From the NCBI GenBank assembly GCA_001567115.1, contig LMZT01000142.1, forward strand, positions 1 through 46,462: a stretch of 46,462 nucleotides of DNA, written 5' to 3'. Source of the stretch: Candidatus Hinthialibacteria bacterium OLB16. GTDB taxonomy: Bacteria; Hinthialibacterota; Hinthialibacteria; OLB16. The notes under the pieces are model-generated. The model did no database searches. It worked only from the letters and a program-made list of their open reading frames with translations, and was not told the origin of the DNA. Shown piece after piece: positions 16,214-27,254 of this stretch. A program made the translations under genes and the position numbers. Within the stretch, counting starts at the first letter, position 1; each line of letters starts with the position of its first letter.

Positions 16214-19200
16214 TCAGCGCCTCGGAGGCAGGCTCAAGCGGCGCGCATCGAACACCGGCAGGACCGATTGGCCCATGAGATAGTGATCGACACTCCGCGC
16301 GGCCTCGCGCCCTTCGGCTATCGCCCATACGACCAGGGACTGCCCTCGGCGCGCATCTCCGCAGGCAAAGATGCCGGGCTTCGATGTCATGTAATCCTGA
16401 TCTCCGAGGATATTTCCCCGCTCATCCAGAGCCAGGCCCAGGTCATCGATCAAGCCATTCTTTTCAGGCCCGACAAATCCGAGTGCCAGCAGCACCAGAT
16501 CAGCTGGGATATCGAACTCCTCGACTTCCCTGGAACGCTGACGGCCGGTTTCATCGGTTTCATACTCGAGGCGGGTGGCCCGCAGCTTTTCGACACGCCC
16601 GTTCGAGCCGGCAAATTCTTTTGTCAGGATGCTCCATTCACGCTGGACACCTTCCTGATGGGAGGATTCAGTCCGAAGGATCATGGGGTAGTATGGCCAG
16701 GGCATGGTCTCGGTCCGTTCTTCCGGAGGCCGCGGGAATATTTCGATGTTGGTGACAGACAAAGCGCCCTGGCGGATCGAAGTTCCGATGCAGTCTGACC
16801 CTGTGTCACCCCCGCCGATCACCACCACATGCTTGCCTGTGGCGGTGATGCTGGATCCTTCGGGGATGGCATCGCCCTGGTTGCGCCTGTTCTGTTGAGG
16901 CAGAAAATCCATGGCCAGATGGACCCCGTCCAGCTCCCGCCCGGGAATCGACAGGTCGCGTGCCTGAGTCGAGCCGACCGCGATCACAGTCGCGTCGAAC
17001 TCTTTGAGGCGTCCGGCCGGGAAGTTTCTCCCCACCCAGGTGCCGGGTTTGAAAATGACTCCTTCCTGCTCCATCAGATGCAGGCGGCGTTGCACCACGC
17101 TTTTATCGAGTTTGAAATCGGGGATGCCATACATCAGCAGCCCCCCGATCCGATCCGACCGTTCGAACACAGTGACTGCATGTCCGGCGAGATTGAGCTG
17201 GGCGGCACAGGCAAGCCCGGCGGGACCCGAGCCGATCACCGCCACTTTTTTCCCTGTGCGCTGCAATGGGGGATGTGGAATTATGTAACCATGGGCAAAG
17301 GCATGTTCAATGATCCCCACTTCGATCTGCTTGATGCTGACCGGGGGTTCAATAATCCCGAGGACACAGGCCTTCTCGCAGGGAGCCGGACAGACTCGCC
17401 CGGTGAACTCGGGAAAGTTATTGGTAAAATGCAGGCGCTCGATGGCTTCTTTCCATTTGCCACGGTACACCAGGTCATTCCAGTCGGGGATCATGTTGCC
17501 CAGAGGGCAGCCGGTATGGCAGAAGGGAGTCCCGCAATCCATGCAGCGCGCCCCCTGAATCTGCAGCTTGTCATCAGGGAAAGCCTGCACCACTTCAATG
17601 TAATCCCGGATGCGTTCTTCCACCGGCCGGTAAGAGGCGGTTTCACGCGGAAATTCCAGGAAGCCGGTAATTTTACCCACGGGTTGCAACCTCCTCGACA
17701 CTCCTTCATCGACATCCGCTTTGCCGTTCTTTTCGCGTTCGATCCCGGCCAGTGCGCGTTTGTATTCAATCGGCATGACTTTGACAAAATGGGGAAGGCT
17801 CTTTTTCCAGTCTTTCAGGATCCTGTCGGCGACAGAACTTCCGGTATAAGCCAGATGCTTTTCGACCAGCCCTTTAAGAAGGTCGATGTCGGCGGGATCC
17901 TCCACTTCTTCGAGGTCCACCATTTCCTGATTGCAGCGTGTCGCGAAGGTTCCATCCGGATTCCACACAAAGGCGCAGCCACCGCTCATTCCAGCAGCGA
18001 AGTTTCTTCCGGTCGGCCCCAGGATCACCGCCACTCCTCCGGTCATATACTCGCATCCATGGTCTCCGACACCTTCGACCACCGCGCGAATGCCGCTGTT
18101 GCGCACACAGAATCGCTCGCCCGCCATTCCTCGAACATAGGCTTCACCGCTGGTGGCGCCATAGAATGCGACATTGCCGATAACGATGTTCTTTTCCGGT
18201 TCGATGGCTGAGCGGCGGTCCGGGAAAATGATCATCTTCGATCCGGAACAGCCTTTGCCGAAGTAATCATTGGCGTCGCCTTCGACCTCAAGGGTCAGCC
18301 CTTTGACCGAAAAGGCTCCGAAGCTCTGGCCCGCTGATCCGGTGAAATGCAGGATCACAGAATCTTCTTCGAGCGCATCCGGCCCGTAACGGCGTGTGAT
18401 CTCACTCGACAGCATGGTTCCCGCAGTCCGATTGATGTTCCGGATGGGGTAATGTTTTTCAGCTTTGCCGTCCTTCTCGAGCATCGGCAGGATTTCATCG
18501 ATGAGGGTGTTATCGAGCGCCTTATCCAGATCATGGTTCTGGGACTGGCTGCAATAGGTGCCATAAGATGCGGGCACCTGGGGTTTGGTCAGCAGAGGAG
18601 TCAGGTCAAGCCCCTGGCTCTTCCAGTGATTGATGGCCAGCTGGGTGTCGAGGCATTCGACATGCCCGACCATCTCATTGATAGTCCGGAAGCCCAGCCG
18701 TGCCATGATCTTGCGCAGATCCTCGGCGATGAAAGTCAGGAAGTTGATGACATGCTCGGGCTTGCCGGTGAATTTGGCGCGCAGCCTGGGGTCCTGGGTG
18801 GCGACGCCTACCGGGCAAGTGTTGAGATGGCACTTGCGCATCATGATGCACCCGAGGGTGATCAGCGCAGTGGTGGCGAAACCGAACTCTTCGGCCCCCA
18901 GCAGGCAGGCGATGGCGACATCCCTGGCGGTTTTCAGCTGTCCATCGGTTTCGACGACGATCCGGCTGCGCAGATCGTTCATCAGCAGTGTCTGATGGGT
19001 TTCTGCCAGGCCAAGCTCCCAGGGAAGCCCGGCATGTTTGATCGAGGTCTGCGGGCTGGCGCCGGTTCCGCCATCCTGGCCGCTGACCAGAACGACATCG
19101 GCTTTCCCCTTGGCCACACCCGCGGCCACAGTTCCAACACCGACTTCGGCGACCAGTTTCACACTCACCCGGGCGTAACGGTTGGCGTTTTTAAGGTCAT

Positions 19201-22200
19201 GAATCAGCTGGGCCAGATCCTCGATGGAATAGATGTCATGGTGAGGCGGGGGCGATATCAGCTGCACACCGGGAGTGGAATGGCGCACCCGTGCGATGAC
19301 TTTGTCCACTTTATGGCCCGGCAGCTGGCCGCCCTCGCCGGGTTTGGCTCCCTGGGCCATCTTGATCTGCAGCTCATCGGCATTGACCAGATAACTGTTG
19401 GTGACCCCGAACCGTCCTGATGCAACCTGTTTAATAGCGCTGCGGCGCCAGTCCCCATTCTCATCCCGCACAAATCTCCCGGGATCCTCTCCACCCTCTC
19501 CGGTATTGCTCTTTCCTCCAATGCGGTTCATTGCGACCGCGATGGTTTCGTGGGCTTCTTTGCTGATCGAGCCGAAAGACATCGCGCCTGTTTTGAAGCG
19601 CCGCAGGATGGAGTCGACACTTTCGACCTCATCGAGCGGGACCGGGGGGTGAACCTCTTTGAAGTCGAGCAGGCGGCGGAGTGTGGACAGATTATGCTCG
19701 TGGTTGTCGACCAGCTCGGTGAACTCCTCCCAGGTGGGCCGGTGATTCCGCCGTGTGGCTTCCTGAAGCTTGGCGATGGTCAGTGGATTGTGCTGGTGGT
19801 ATTCGCCATCCCGGCGCCAGGCATACTGTCCACCGCTGACCAGCGGGCGGGCGCCACGGGCATCATGCTGCGGGAAAGCGTAGCGGAATCGCTCCAGGCA
19901 TTCGCGATAAACATCGGGCAGATCAACTCCCTGGATTCTGGAGGCGGTTCCAGTGAAGTATCGGTCAATCAGGCGGCTGTTCAATCCGACCGCTTCGAAG
20001 ATCTGGGCGCCGCGATAACTCTGCAGGGTCGATATCCCCATCTTCGACATCACCTTGAGGATGCCTTTGTTGGCCGCCTTGATAAATTTCTGGACAGCGG
20101 TTTCGAGATCGATGCCGTTGATTTCGCCTTCGTCGATCATCTGCTCGAGGCATTCAAAGGCCAGATAGGGGTTGATCGCGCCCGCGCCATATCCGGCCAG
20201 CAGGGCGAAATGATGAACCTCCCGCGCCTCGCCGGTTTCAACAACCAGCCCCACCTGTGTGCGGGTTCCTTCACGCACCAGATGATGATGCAGGGCGGCG
20301 GTCGCCAGCAGGCTGGGGATCGGCAGATGCTCCCGATCGAGGCCACGGTCACTGAGGATCAGGATAGTGGCTCCGGAAGATATCGCATCCGATGCCTCCT
20401 GGAAAATTGATTCGAGACGGTCTTCAAGGCCGCGGACTCCCTCAGAGACCCGGCAGAGCATGGAGATCTCCACCGAGCGCAATCCATCGCGGTTCACTTC
20501 CCGGATCTGCTGCATCCGCCGGTTGGTCAAAAGCGGGTATGGCAGGCTGAGCAGGCGGCACTGCTCGGGAGTTTCGGCAAACAGGTTTCCTTCCGAACCC
20601 AGGGTGCTGATCAGTGATGTGACCAGCTCCTCGCGTATGGCATCCAGCGGCGGGTTGGTGACCTGGGCAAAGAGCTGCTTGAAATAATTGTAGAGCAGTG
20701 GCGCTTTGTTCGAGAGCACCGCCAGCGGAGCATCGTTTCCCATCGACCCGACGGCTTCAATTCCATCCATCGCCATGGGAGCCAGAAGCATGCGCAGGTC
20801 TTCCCTTGAATATCCATACACCTGCTGTCTTTCGAGCAGGGAGGTTTTTTCCGGCGCCGGACCCTTTCCAGCAGGTTCCGGCAGGTCGCGAATATCCGCC
20901 AGATTTTCCTTAAGCCAGCGCCGGTATGGCCGACGGTCGATCAGGCGCTGCTTGAGTTCTTCGTCGGTGATGATCCGTCCCTGTTCCGGATCGACAAAGA
21001 ACATGCGCCCGGGCTGCAGGCGCCCTTTCATGGCGACATTCTCCGGCGGGATTTGAAGCACGCCAGTTTCCGAAGCCATGACGACACGGTCATCACGGGT
21101 GACTGTATAACGTGAAGGGCGCAGGCCATTGCGGTCGAGCACCGCCCCGATCCGGATTCCATCGGTAAAGGCAATGGAAGCCGGGCCATCCCAGGGTTCC
21201 ATCAGGCAGGAGTGGTATTGATAAAACGCCTTCCGGTCATCCGCCATGGATTCATGCCCATCCCAGGGTTCCGGAATCAGCATCATCATGGCATGTTCGA
21301 GGGGGCGGCCGCCCAGAACAATCATCTCCAGGACATTGTCGAGGGTTGCTGAATCGCTTCCTCTCGGCACGATTGCCGGGAAGATTTTTTTCAAGTCCTC
21401 TCCGAACAGGGGGGAATCCAGAAGTGTTTCCCGTGCGTGCATCCAGTTGATGTTTCCGCGCAGTGTGTTGATTTCCCCATTGTGAGCCAGGAAGCGGAAG
21501 GGGTGCGCCAGATCCCAGGTTGGGAAGGTGTTGGTGCTGTAACGCTGGTGAACCAGCGCCAGCGCGGACACCATATCCTCCGCTGCCAGATCCGGGTAAT
21601 AGCGGCACACCTGATCCGCCAGCAGCAGGCCTTTGTAAACAATGGTCCGTGATGACAGGCTGGGGAGGTAAAAATAATTGGCCTGGCGGATGTTCGAGCC
21701 GCGGATTTCGTTTTCGACCCGCTTGCGGATGACATAAAGCTTGCGTTCGAAAGCCCAGTCATCGGTTTTCGGGCAGTCTCCTCTGCCGATGAACACCTGG
21801 CGCATCAAGGGTTCCACACGGCGCGCCACATGGCCGATGCAGCCGCTGTTGGTTGGGGTCTCCCGCCACCCGAGGAGTGTCTGACCTTCCTCCCGGATGA
21901 TGCGCTCAAAGGTTTTCAGGCATAAATCCCGATCGGCTGCTTCAGTGGGGAAAAAAACAATCCCGGTCCCATACTCACCTGCTGGAGGAAGTGCGATGCG
22001 GCATTCATCCGCAACACGCGACATGAAGTCCTGAGGTATCTGGATCAGGATGCCGGCGCCATCTCCGGTCAGCGCATCACATCCGCAGGCGCCGCGATGT
22101 TCGAGGTTGCGCAGGATCTCAAGGGCATCCACAATGATCCCGCGGGACTTTCGGCCTTTGATGTCCGCGACAAATCCCACACCACAGCTGTCATGTTCAT

Positions 22201-22249
22201 GGATCGGATCATAAAGTCCGGTCCGGGTGAGGGGGCGGTTACCCGTCAT
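16214..22249 (-). CDS. gltB/gltD: glutamate synthase, large and small subunits in one reading frame
   Basis: Makes two glutamates from glutamine and 2-oxoglutarate with NAD(P)H. The large-subunit part has the nucleophile Cys22 exposed after a short propeptide (DSCGVGF), the central domain, the FMN domain ([18 protein letters not shown]), the 3Fe-4S ligands in [15 protein letters not shown] and the glycine-rich C-terminal beta-helix. The small-subunit part has Fe-S ligand clusters ([28 protein letters not shown]), the FAD loop [14 protein letters not shown] and the NADPH loop [13 protein letters not shown]. The junction near 17680 has AGGAGG then GTG GGT AAA, the normal beginning of gltD, and a TAA in the shifted frame that would end gltB. 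So this may be two genes (gltB about 22249-17673; gltD 17680-16214) joined by a missing base, or a real fusion. Confidence 0.93.
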   Translation of the reverse strand: MTGNRPLTRTGLYDPIHEHDSCGVGFVADIKGRKSRGIIVDALEILRNLEHRGACGCDALTGDGAGILIQIPQDFMSRVADECRIALPPAGEYGTGIVFFPTEAADRDLCLKTFERIIREEGQTLLGWRETPTNSGCIGHVARRVEPLMRQVFIGRGDCPKTDDWAFERKLYVIRKRVENEIRGSNIRQANYFYLPSLSSRTIVYKGLLLADQVCRYYPDLAAEDMVSALALVHQRYSTNTFPTWDLAHPFRFLAHNGEINTLRGNINWMHARETLLDSPLFGEDLKKIFPAIVPRGSDSATLDNVLEMIVLGGRPLEHAMMMLIPEPWDGHESMADDRKAFYQYHSCLMEPWDGPASIAFTDGIRIGAVLDRNGLRPSRYTVTRDDRVVMASETGVLQIPPENVAMKGRLQPGRMFFVDPEQGRIITDEELKQRLIDRRPYRRWLKENLADIRDLPEPAGKGPAPEKTSLLERQQVYGYSREDLRMLLAPMAMDGIEAVGSMGNDAPLAVLSNKAPLLYNYFKQLFAQVTNPPLDAIREELVTSLISTLGSEGNLFAETPEQCRLLSLPYPLLTNRRMQQIREVNRDGLRSVEISMLCRVSEGVRGLEDRLESIFQEASDAISSGATILILSDRGLDREHLPIPSLLATAALHHHLVREGTRTQVGLVVETGEAREVHHFALLAGYGAGAINPYLAFECLEQMIDEGEINGIDLETAVQKFIKAANKGILKVMSKMGISTLQSYRGAQIFEAVGLNSRLIDRYFTGTASRIQGVDLPDVYRECLERFRYAFPQHDARGARPLVSGGQYAWRRDGEYHQHNPLTIAKLQEATRRNHRPTWEEFTELVDNHEHNLSTLRRLLDFKEVHPPVPLDEVESVDSILRRFKTGAMSFGSISKEAHETIAVAMNRIGGKSNTGEGGEDPGRFVRDENGDWRRSAIKQVASGRFGVTNSYLVNADELQIKMAQGAKPGEGGQLPGHKVDKVIARVRHSTPGVQLISPPPHHDIYSIEDLAQLIHDLKNANRYARVSVKLVAEVGVGTVAAGVAKGKADVVLVSGQDGGTGASPQTSIKHAGLPWELGLAETHQTLLMNDLRSRIVVETDGQLKTARDVAIACLLGAEEFGFATTALITLGCIMMRKCHLNTCPVGVATQDPRLRAKFTGKPEHVINFLTFIAEDLRKIMARLGFRTINEMVGHVECLDTQLAINHWKSQGLDLTPLLTKPQVPASYGTYCSQSQNHDLDKALDNTLIDEILPMLEKDGKAEKHYPIRNINRTAGTMLSSEITRRYGPDALEEDSVILHFTGSAGQSFGAFSVKGLTLEVEGDANDYFGKGCSGSKMIIFPDRRSAIEPEKNIVIGNVAFYGATSGEAYVRGMAGERFCVRNSGIRAVVEGVGDHGCEYMTGGVAVILGPTGRNFAAGMSGGCAFVWNPDGTFATRCNQEMVDLEEVEDPADIDLLKGLVEKHLAYTGSSVADRILKDWKKSLPHFVKVMPIEYKRALAGIEREKNGKADVDEGVSRRLQPVGKITGFLEFPRETASYRPVEERIRDYIEVVQAFPDDKLQIQGARCMDCGTPFCHTGCPLGNMIPDWNDLVYRGKWKEAIERLHFTNNFPEFTGRVCPAPCEKACVLGIIEPPVSIKQIEVGIIEHAFAHGYIIPHPPLQRTGKKVAVIGSGPAGLACAAQLNLAGHAVTVFERSDRIGGLLMYGIPDFKLDKSVVQRRLHLMEQEGVIFKPGTWVGRNFPAGRLKEFDATVIAVGSTQARDLSIPGRELDGVHLAMDFLPQQNRRNQGDAIPEGSSITATGKHVVVIGGGDTGSDCIGTSIRQGALSVTNIEIFPRPPEERTETMPWPYYPMILRTESSHQEGVQREWSILTKEFAGSNGRVEKLRATRLEYETDETGRQRSREVEEFDIPADLVLLALGFVGPEKNGLIDDLGLALDERGNILGDQDYMTSKPGIFACGDARRGQSLVVWAIAEGREAARSVDHYLMGQSVLPVFDARRLSLPPRR
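17678..17695 (-). promoter_or_regulatory. ribosome binding site and GTG start inside the gltB/gltD frame
   Basis: AGGAGG at 17695-17690, nine bases, then GTG at 17680, which begins the gltD-like sequence [13 protein letters not shown]. The overlapping GTGGGTAA carries a TAA for the other frame. This is the pattern of an overlapping gene pair rather than a designed fusion. Confidence 0.5.
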
Positions 22250-22733
22250 TGTCTTAAACCCATCCTCTTTTACGCATCAGAATTCTCATTTCGTTGAGAT
22301 TGCCGCAGATGTCTCCATCTGGATACACTTGCCTCAGATAAGCGGCACTTCTCCTGATCCCCTGGCCGGGGCGCCCAGATCGACTTGCTGCTGTCTGCCT
22401 TCGGGATCGTGCTGCACAGATACAACCTGGCTTTCCAACCGCCATGGGTGGCTGCATCGCTCCCTGGCAGAAGAGAAAATCAAGTCGTTCGGGTTAAATT
22501 CACCTTAACCTTCAGGCTTCTTGAAGACAACCCCTTTTTTGGCGAGGCATCATAACCGAAACTTCCTTGAATAACTTCCCCCATTCAGCGAATTCAGGCC
22601 GCCCTCAAGCCCAGCTCGACCACCCCGGGGGATCGCCCCGTTCATTTTTGTGAAGCGCCTTTGTTATTTAGCCTCCACCTGTTTAACATGGTTCCATGGC
22701 TGCCCCAAAGGTGGCTGGAGAGGAAGAGGTGGA
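22250..22733. other. divergent intergenic region between gltB and tmk-like gene
   Basis: About 480 bases without a supported gene. It must hold the promoters of both divergent genes. A frame of 67 codons on the minus strand (22254-22457) has no family signal. AAGAGGA lies 16 bases before the gltB ATG, a long spacing. I see no recognised riboswitch. Confidence 0.4.
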
Positions 22734-23357
22734 ATGAAAGGGCGCTGGATTGTTTTTGAGGGGCTGGATGGAGCCGGGACCACCACCCAGGTGAAGCTGC
22801 TGGAGAGCTCTCTCCGTGGCCTTCTGGGCGATCAAGCCCTGATCCGGTCGACTGCCGAGCCAACCCATGGCCCATTCGGAGAAATCTGCCGCCAGGCTCT
22901 CAAGGGACAGATCAGCCTGGACCGGCGCACCCTGGCGCTGGCTTTTACCACCGACCGCTGCCAGCATGTATTCTCGGAGGGCGGCATCGAGGCCACACTC
23001 GATTCGGGTGGATGGATCCTGCAGGACCGTTACCTCCACTCCACTCTGGCTTACCAGGATGGGCCGGATCGGGACTGGCTGGAAGCGCTTCATTCGATTT
23101 TCCCGCGGCCGGACCTGTTGTTTTTTATCGATACCCCCATTGCGGAGTGTTTGTCGCGAATTCGCAGCCGTGGCCAGGATCAGGAGCTGTTCGAACGGGA
23201 AGAAGTTCTTCGGTCGGTCCAGGCTGCCTATCAGCGGATCCTCGAAAAAGAGAGCGTGACCCATCGGGTGGAGATTCTGGATGGAACTCAGCCTGCTGGG
23301 AGCCTCCACAGGCAGGTGCTCGAGCGCATCCAGTCCCATTTTCATCCAGCTGGCTGA
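22734..23357 (+). CDS. tmk: thymidylate kinase-like nucleoside monophosphate kinase
   Basis: About 207 residues, the usual length of dTMP kinase, which makes dTDP for DNA synthesis. The start at 22734 has GAGGTGGA just upstream; the frame to 22650 adds 28 unrelated residues. The phosphate loop reads FEGLDGAGTTTQ, with Thr16 where the P-loop Lys is normal. The DR-Y-S-AYQ segment that contacts dTMP (LQDRYLHSTLAYQ), the strand LLFFIDTPI and the LID-like region (RIRSRGQDQELFE) are present. The lost Lys may mark a divergent subfamily or altered activity, so function in dTMP phosphorylation is probable rather than sure. Confidence 0.85.
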   Translation: MKGRWIVFEGLDGAGTTTQVKLLESSLRGLLGDQALIRSTAEPTHGPFGEICRQALKGQISLDRRTLALAFTTDRCQHVFSEGGIEATLDSGGWILQDRYLHSTLAYQDGPDRDWLEALHSIFPRPDLLFFIDTPIAECLSRIRSRGQDQELFEREEVLRSVQAAYQRILEKESVTHRVEILDGTQPAGSLHRQVLERIQSHFHPAG

Positions 23358-23380
23358 GCCGGGTTCAGGAAGCCTGCATG

Positions 23381-23415
23381 AAAAAGGGGCCGCACAGTTT
23401 CCTGCGCGGCCCCTT
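23381..23415 (-). terminator. intrinsic terminator between convergent genes
   Basis: Stem AAGGGGCCGC (23384-23393) with GCGGCCCCTT (23406-23415). On the minus strand it ends in five T (23385-23381), fitting termination of the 23450-25135 gene; the plus strand has only a short T end. Confidence 0.85.
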
Positions 23416-23449
23416 GAATAAGCTCTCGGGCTTATCTAATCAATCTGGC

Positions 23450-25135
23450 TCAGTACAGATCCCAGTTCTTGATGTTGGAGGTGACATTCACCTGGAAGAC
23501 ACGGGCTGCGGTCGAAATGGCCGCGCCGGTGATCGAGGTGGACTTGGTTGCACCGGAGCAATCCGGGGCATCGACTGAAGCCACACCATTGGCTGTGAAC
23601 CAGCTCACGCAGACCGCATCGCCATTGAAGCCGGCTTTGACCTGGCGGTCATCCAGCGGCATGTTCTGGCACAGGTCGGTGGTGGGATCGGCCAGAGAAG
23701 AAACATAGAAGCTGCCGGTGGCGGGTGTGCCATCGACATTGTAAACACGGGCAACGACCGGGCCGCCCAGATCGCCTTCACCACGGCGCCAGGCAATCAC
23801 GAAGTCACCCACCGGATTGGCGGCGACATCCATGGTGTCATGATGAATGTTGTCTGTTGATGCAGCCGAGAAGTCATCATCTGCGATAATGGCCGGAAGC
23901 AGAGTGACATCGGTCAGGCCTGCATTGACTTTGAAGCGAAGGACGCAGGGCCGGTGAACCTCGGTCCCGTTGGCGGAATACTTGGTGGAGACATAAAGCA
24001 TATCGCCACCCGCCGAAATCGAATTGCCACCATCGGTGATGACAATGTCATCGTTGCCAGGCAGAAGGCCCGGGGTGTCCTGATAAAGGTTTGGATAACC
24101 GTAGATCTGCTTGATCCGGGTGCCATCATTACGGAAGAAAGCAACCACACCACCGGCGCTGCTTGAGCGCATTGCAAACCATCCATTGCCAGCCGCAGCC
24201 ATCTGTGGCTGTGAGTTTTCAAAGGTTCCGCCTGTGTTCGGGTCCACAAAGGTCGGGGTGGTGTTCACGACAAAAGTGGCTGCATCCGGGCTGGTGACGG
24301 TGTGGACATTGACACGGTGGCTGGTCCCGTTGTTGAGAGATGGCACCAGGCCATTGTCGACGAAGTACTCAACAGCACCCTTGTCTGCTTCTCCACCGCC
24401 CTGGCGGCTGCGGTCATTGATGGCGTGCAGAGAATTCCCATTGGAGAGAATCGCGCAACCAGCCGCACGGCTCTCATGGGCATCACTCGGGTACCAGGGA
24501 TCCTGCACGTGAGAGGTCGAGGAAGGAATGTTTCGTCCCGGCGAGATGTTGCTGACTTTGGCACAATCCCGGGTGAAGCGCTGGCTGAGGTAATGGTCGT
24601 CCACCAGGTTGGCCTCGATTGAAGATTCGCAATAATCAAAAGCCGCGACCGGGTTCCCAGGGAAGTCAATCACTGCGCCAGTTTCATTGTTGAAGAAAAT
24701 CATGGCGACAATGAACTGCCCGCTGGAGGCATCTCCATCGGCCATGGCACGCCAGCCGAATCCATTGACCACACCATAGTTGGCGATGGCGGCTGCGCCG
24801 AGGAAATCGGCGCCATTGTCATCCACCAGACCATCACGGACTGCAAACTCAACACCGGTGCCTGAAATGACAGCTTTTTTCGGGCCGCACTGGGCGTCAT
24901 TGGAGACGCCGAAGAAAACGAACTCCTCCTTTTGTGTCTGAGCATCTTTTCCGATGGCATCGACATCATAGTTGCCGAAGCCATTATCGAGTGTCAGCAT
25001 CTCCGGCCATACATCCACGTTTGGCCCCAATGGAGTTGCTCCGACTGAGGCTGGGTTGGTGCTCTGCGCCAAAGCCAGAACCGGCAGCGCAGCACCGAGC
25101 AGAGTACAAAGGACTAGTCTCTTTGCGAGAGTCAT
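23450..25135 (-). CDS. secreted protein of unknown function with NWDLY C-terminus
   Basis: About 561 residues. A signal peptide (Lys-Arg then a long Leu/Ala stretch, cleavage near LALAQ) directs export. The body is rich in Gly, Asp and Asn, with recurring strand pairs of the kind GDFVIAWRRGEGD and VVARVYNVDGTP, similar to extracellular beta-propeller-like repeats; no catalytic motif was recognised. The last residues SNIKNWDLY resemble the tails of the two beta-helix proteins of this window, although the rest is unlike them. Start ATG 25135 has GGAGG seven bases upstream; a TTG at 25138 is less likely. It ends in its own terminator. Confidence 0.8.
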   Translation of the reverse strand: MTLAKRLVLCTLLGAALPVLALAQSTNPASVGATPLGPNVDVWPEMLTLDNGFGNYDVDAIGKDAQTQKEEFVFFGVSNDAQCGPKKAVISGTGVEFAVRDGLVDDNGADFLGAAAIANYGVVNGFGWRAMADGDASSGQFIVAMIFFNNETGAVIDFPGNPVAAFDYCESSIEANLVDDHYLSQRFTRDCAKVSNISPGRNIPSSTSHVQDPWYPSDAHESRAAGCAILSNGNSLHAINDRSRQGGGEADKGAVEYFVDNGLVPSLNNGTSHRVNVHTVTSPDAATFVVNTTPTFVDPNTGGTFENSQPQMAAAGNGWFAMRSSSAGGVVAFFRNDGTRIKQIYGYPNLYQDTPGLLPGNDDIVITDGGNSISAGGDMLYVSTKYSANGTEVHRPCVLRFKVNAGLTDVTLLPAIIADDDFSAASTDNIHHDTMDVAANPVGDFVIAWRRGEGDLGGPVVARVYNVDGTPATGSFYVSSLADPTTDLCQNMPLDDRQVKAGFNGDAVCVSWFTANGVASVDAPDCSGATKSTSITGAAISTAARVFQVNVTSNIKNWDLY

Positions 25136-25357
25136 CAATGAACCTCCTTCTGATTTGAAATGACAGTTGCACTCAACTGTCCTTAAACATCAATACTTGC
25201 CCAGAACCAAAAAATGTTTCAAGTAAATTTTTCGATTTTTTTCTTTAATGCATGAATGTGGTAATTGTTTTCCGATATGGCTGTATTGGTCATAACAGCT
25301 GAACTTCGGCAAGGAGTTGTGGGGTGAGAGATGGTTCAAGGCTGATGGAACCCGGAT

Positions 25358-26923
25358 TCAGAACTGACGCTCAGCGTGTTTCTTTTCGAGCGCCCTGCCA
25401 CGCCAGATGCCGACACCGGCCCAGAACAGGGATGCAGTCTGGACATAGAACAGCGCGTTTTCAATCAACCCCTGGAGGACCAGCACCACGCAGCTGACCA
25501 GAAAGAGGTAGCAGAAAAAATCCAGCTCGGTATCGGTGCGATGCCGCCAGGTGATGCGTGCGAAACGGAAAACCTGAATCATCAGCAGCAGGAAAAAGCA
25601 GAGGCCGATGATTCCGGTTTCGGCCAGGATCTGTACGAACAGGTTATGGGCGTAGTTCTCGACAATATACAGGCCATCTTTGCGGTAATCCTGATTGAAG
25701 CGGAAGTTATCGAGGCCGATCCCCAGCATCGGGCTGGATTCGAACATGCGGATCCCCTCACCAATCAGGATGGTGCGGCTGCTGGCGGTCTTCTTATCCC
25801 AGTCTCCCGGCATGAAGAGGCGTGTCAGGCCGTTGTTTTCGCGTGTCGAGATGATCACCAGCGCAGCGATGATGGCGATCATGCCCACCTTGAAGATGAT
25901 CCCCCGCACAGTGGCCGAACGGGTCCAGAAGCCAAGGATCAGAAAAATGACAGTTGTGAAGGCTCCGAGAATGTCGGTGCGGTTGCCGGTGATCATGATC
26001 CCGATCGAAATCAGCAGGGTGGCGAGGATTGAGTCGATCCGCTCACGGGTGGTTCTGGCGGTCAGCGCCAGCCCGAAGGCGAGGGGGAATGAAAAGCAGA
26101 GCACATGGCCGAAGCTGGCGGCATCCGGCCAGACAGAAATTACCTTGCCTTCGCCAAATGTGAATTTCCACATCAGCTCGATTTTCTCCTCGGGGAACAG
26201 CACCAGGTTTCTGGCAATTCTGGCGAAATGCCCCCGGTGGGCGATCTGGATGATGCCCATCAAAGCTGAATAGAAGGCGGTAATCATGACAATCAGCCGT
26301 GCGATTTCTTTGACATTCGCCAGGCGCTGGATGGCATGGGATGTGTAGAGGTAAAAAAAGAACGGGATGATGAATATGACCCCGGTCGCCCTGAGCGCCT
26401 GGGTGGGATAGATCACCACCCCCTGAAAGGCGGAACCGATGCAGGCGAAAACAAACAGGGCCAGATAGGGTCCCAGCCGGTTGGCGCGGTTGGCCTGGTT
26501 GCGTTCAGGAAAACCGCGTTTCAGAGCACCACTCCAGCAATAAGGGATGAGATTCAAAGCTGGAATCAGGTAGGCCATCTCGACAGTGACAGGGCCGACC
26601 GGAAAGAGATCGGTCACGCCGAGAAGGACGGCCGGAAGAACAAGGAATAGAAAGGTCTCATACATTCCCTTTCCGCTCCCCAGGAACAGCAGGTTTCCGA
26701 TGAACCACAGGGCCAGTGCCAGCTCGAAACGAAAATGCCGGCCGGTGGCGAAATTGATTCCGACACAAACCACCCACAACCCCAGGAGGATATAAAGTGG
26801 TGTGAAGCTGAATTCCAGAGCAGGCGGTGCATGCAGCCCATTGCCGTTCTCGTTTTTATACCCGGCTGGAAGGGATTGCCCCCGGAAGGTATTTTGAACT
26901 GTGCTCTGGGGAACAGTGACCAT
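25358..26923 (-). CDS. O-antigen ligase/polymerase family membrane protein
   Basis: A 521-residue protein with about ten to twelve hydrophobic segments and the Wzy_C/WaaL-type periplasmic loop. The loop has Arg and His candidates in SRTILIGEGIRM and ENYAHNLFVQILAETGIIGL, the signature stretch of the family. Members join or ligate lipid-linked glycans on the outer face of the inner membrane, and some glycosylate pilins or secreted proteins. It lies upstream of, and divergent to, the PEP-CTERM gene, a known context for exopolysaccharide/exosortase systems. The N-terminal 35 residues are polar and may be partly outside the true start. The acceptor is unknown. Confidence 0.87.
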   Translation of the reverse strand: MVTVPQSTVQNTFRGQSLPAGYKNENGNGLHAPPALEFSFTPLYILLGLWVVCVGINFATGRHFRFELALALWFIGNLLFLGSGKGMYETFLFLVLPAVLLGVTDLFPVGPVTVEMAYLIPALNLIPYCWSGALKRGFPERNQANRANRLGPYLALFVFACIGSAFQGVVIYPTQALRATGVIFIIPFFFYLYTSHAIQRLANVKEIARLIVMITAFYSALMGIIQIAHRGHFARIARNLVLFPEEKIELMWKFTFGEGKVISVWPDAASFGHVLCFSFPLAFGLALTARTTRERIDSILATLLISIGIMITGNRTDILGAFTTVIFLILGFWTRSATVRGIIFKVGMIAIIAALVIISTRENNGLTRLFMPGDWDKKTASSRTILIGEGIRMFESSPMLGIGLDNFRFNQDYRKDGLYIVENYAHNLFVQILAETGIIGLCFFLLLMIQVFRFARITWRHRTDTELDFFCYLFLVSCVVLVLQGLIENALFYVQTASLFWAGVGIWRGRALEKKHAERQF

Positions 26924-27187
26924 ATCCGCAGTTTGAAACCGAATCGGAATGGAATCAAGAAACAGGGCAACTTCCCTGCCAATCGGTGAATCCCCAGGCC
27001 ATAAAGGGAAAAATTCCAGAATTCCGGTTTATAATAGATACTTGACAGAAGGCCGTTAAACATTGATCTCATTTGAATAAATTCTGTTCTGGAGTGGACC
27101 TGAAAGAGCTGGATTCCCCCCGCTGAGGCAGCCCTTGGCTGGATGTAAATCCTTTAATATGAGTGTGTTCTGAAATTGATCAGGTAT

Positions 27188-27203
27188 TTGGCACATATTC
27201 TGC
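27188..27203 (+). promoter_or_regulatory. sigma-54 (RpoN) type promoter of the PEP-CTERM gene
   Basis: TTGGCAC at 27188-27194 (-24) and CTGC ending at 27203 (-12). GG and GC are exactly ten bases apart (27190-27191 and 27202-27203), the defining spacing. It lies about 52 bases before the ATG. RpoN-dependent control by PrsK/PrsR is established for PEP-CTERM/exosortase loci in other bacteria, so the match is meaningful. Confidence 0.65.
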
Positions 27204-27254
27204 GATTTGGGAGTGGGACAAAATCATCCTTGAAACATAGGAGAGGAGAGAGAA

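Noticed and set aside
16829-18211. Long plus-strand ORF (460 codons) opposite glutamate synthase
   Set aside because: It lies wholly opposite a gene with clear cofactor motifs and has no family signal; it is a shadow frame in GC-rich coding DNA.
22254-22457. Minus-strand ORF of 67 codons before gltB as a leader peptide, or an SRP-like RNA
   Set aside because: No run of control codons or attenuator hairpin, and only a partial GGAAG-like match to SRP RNA; too weak to report.
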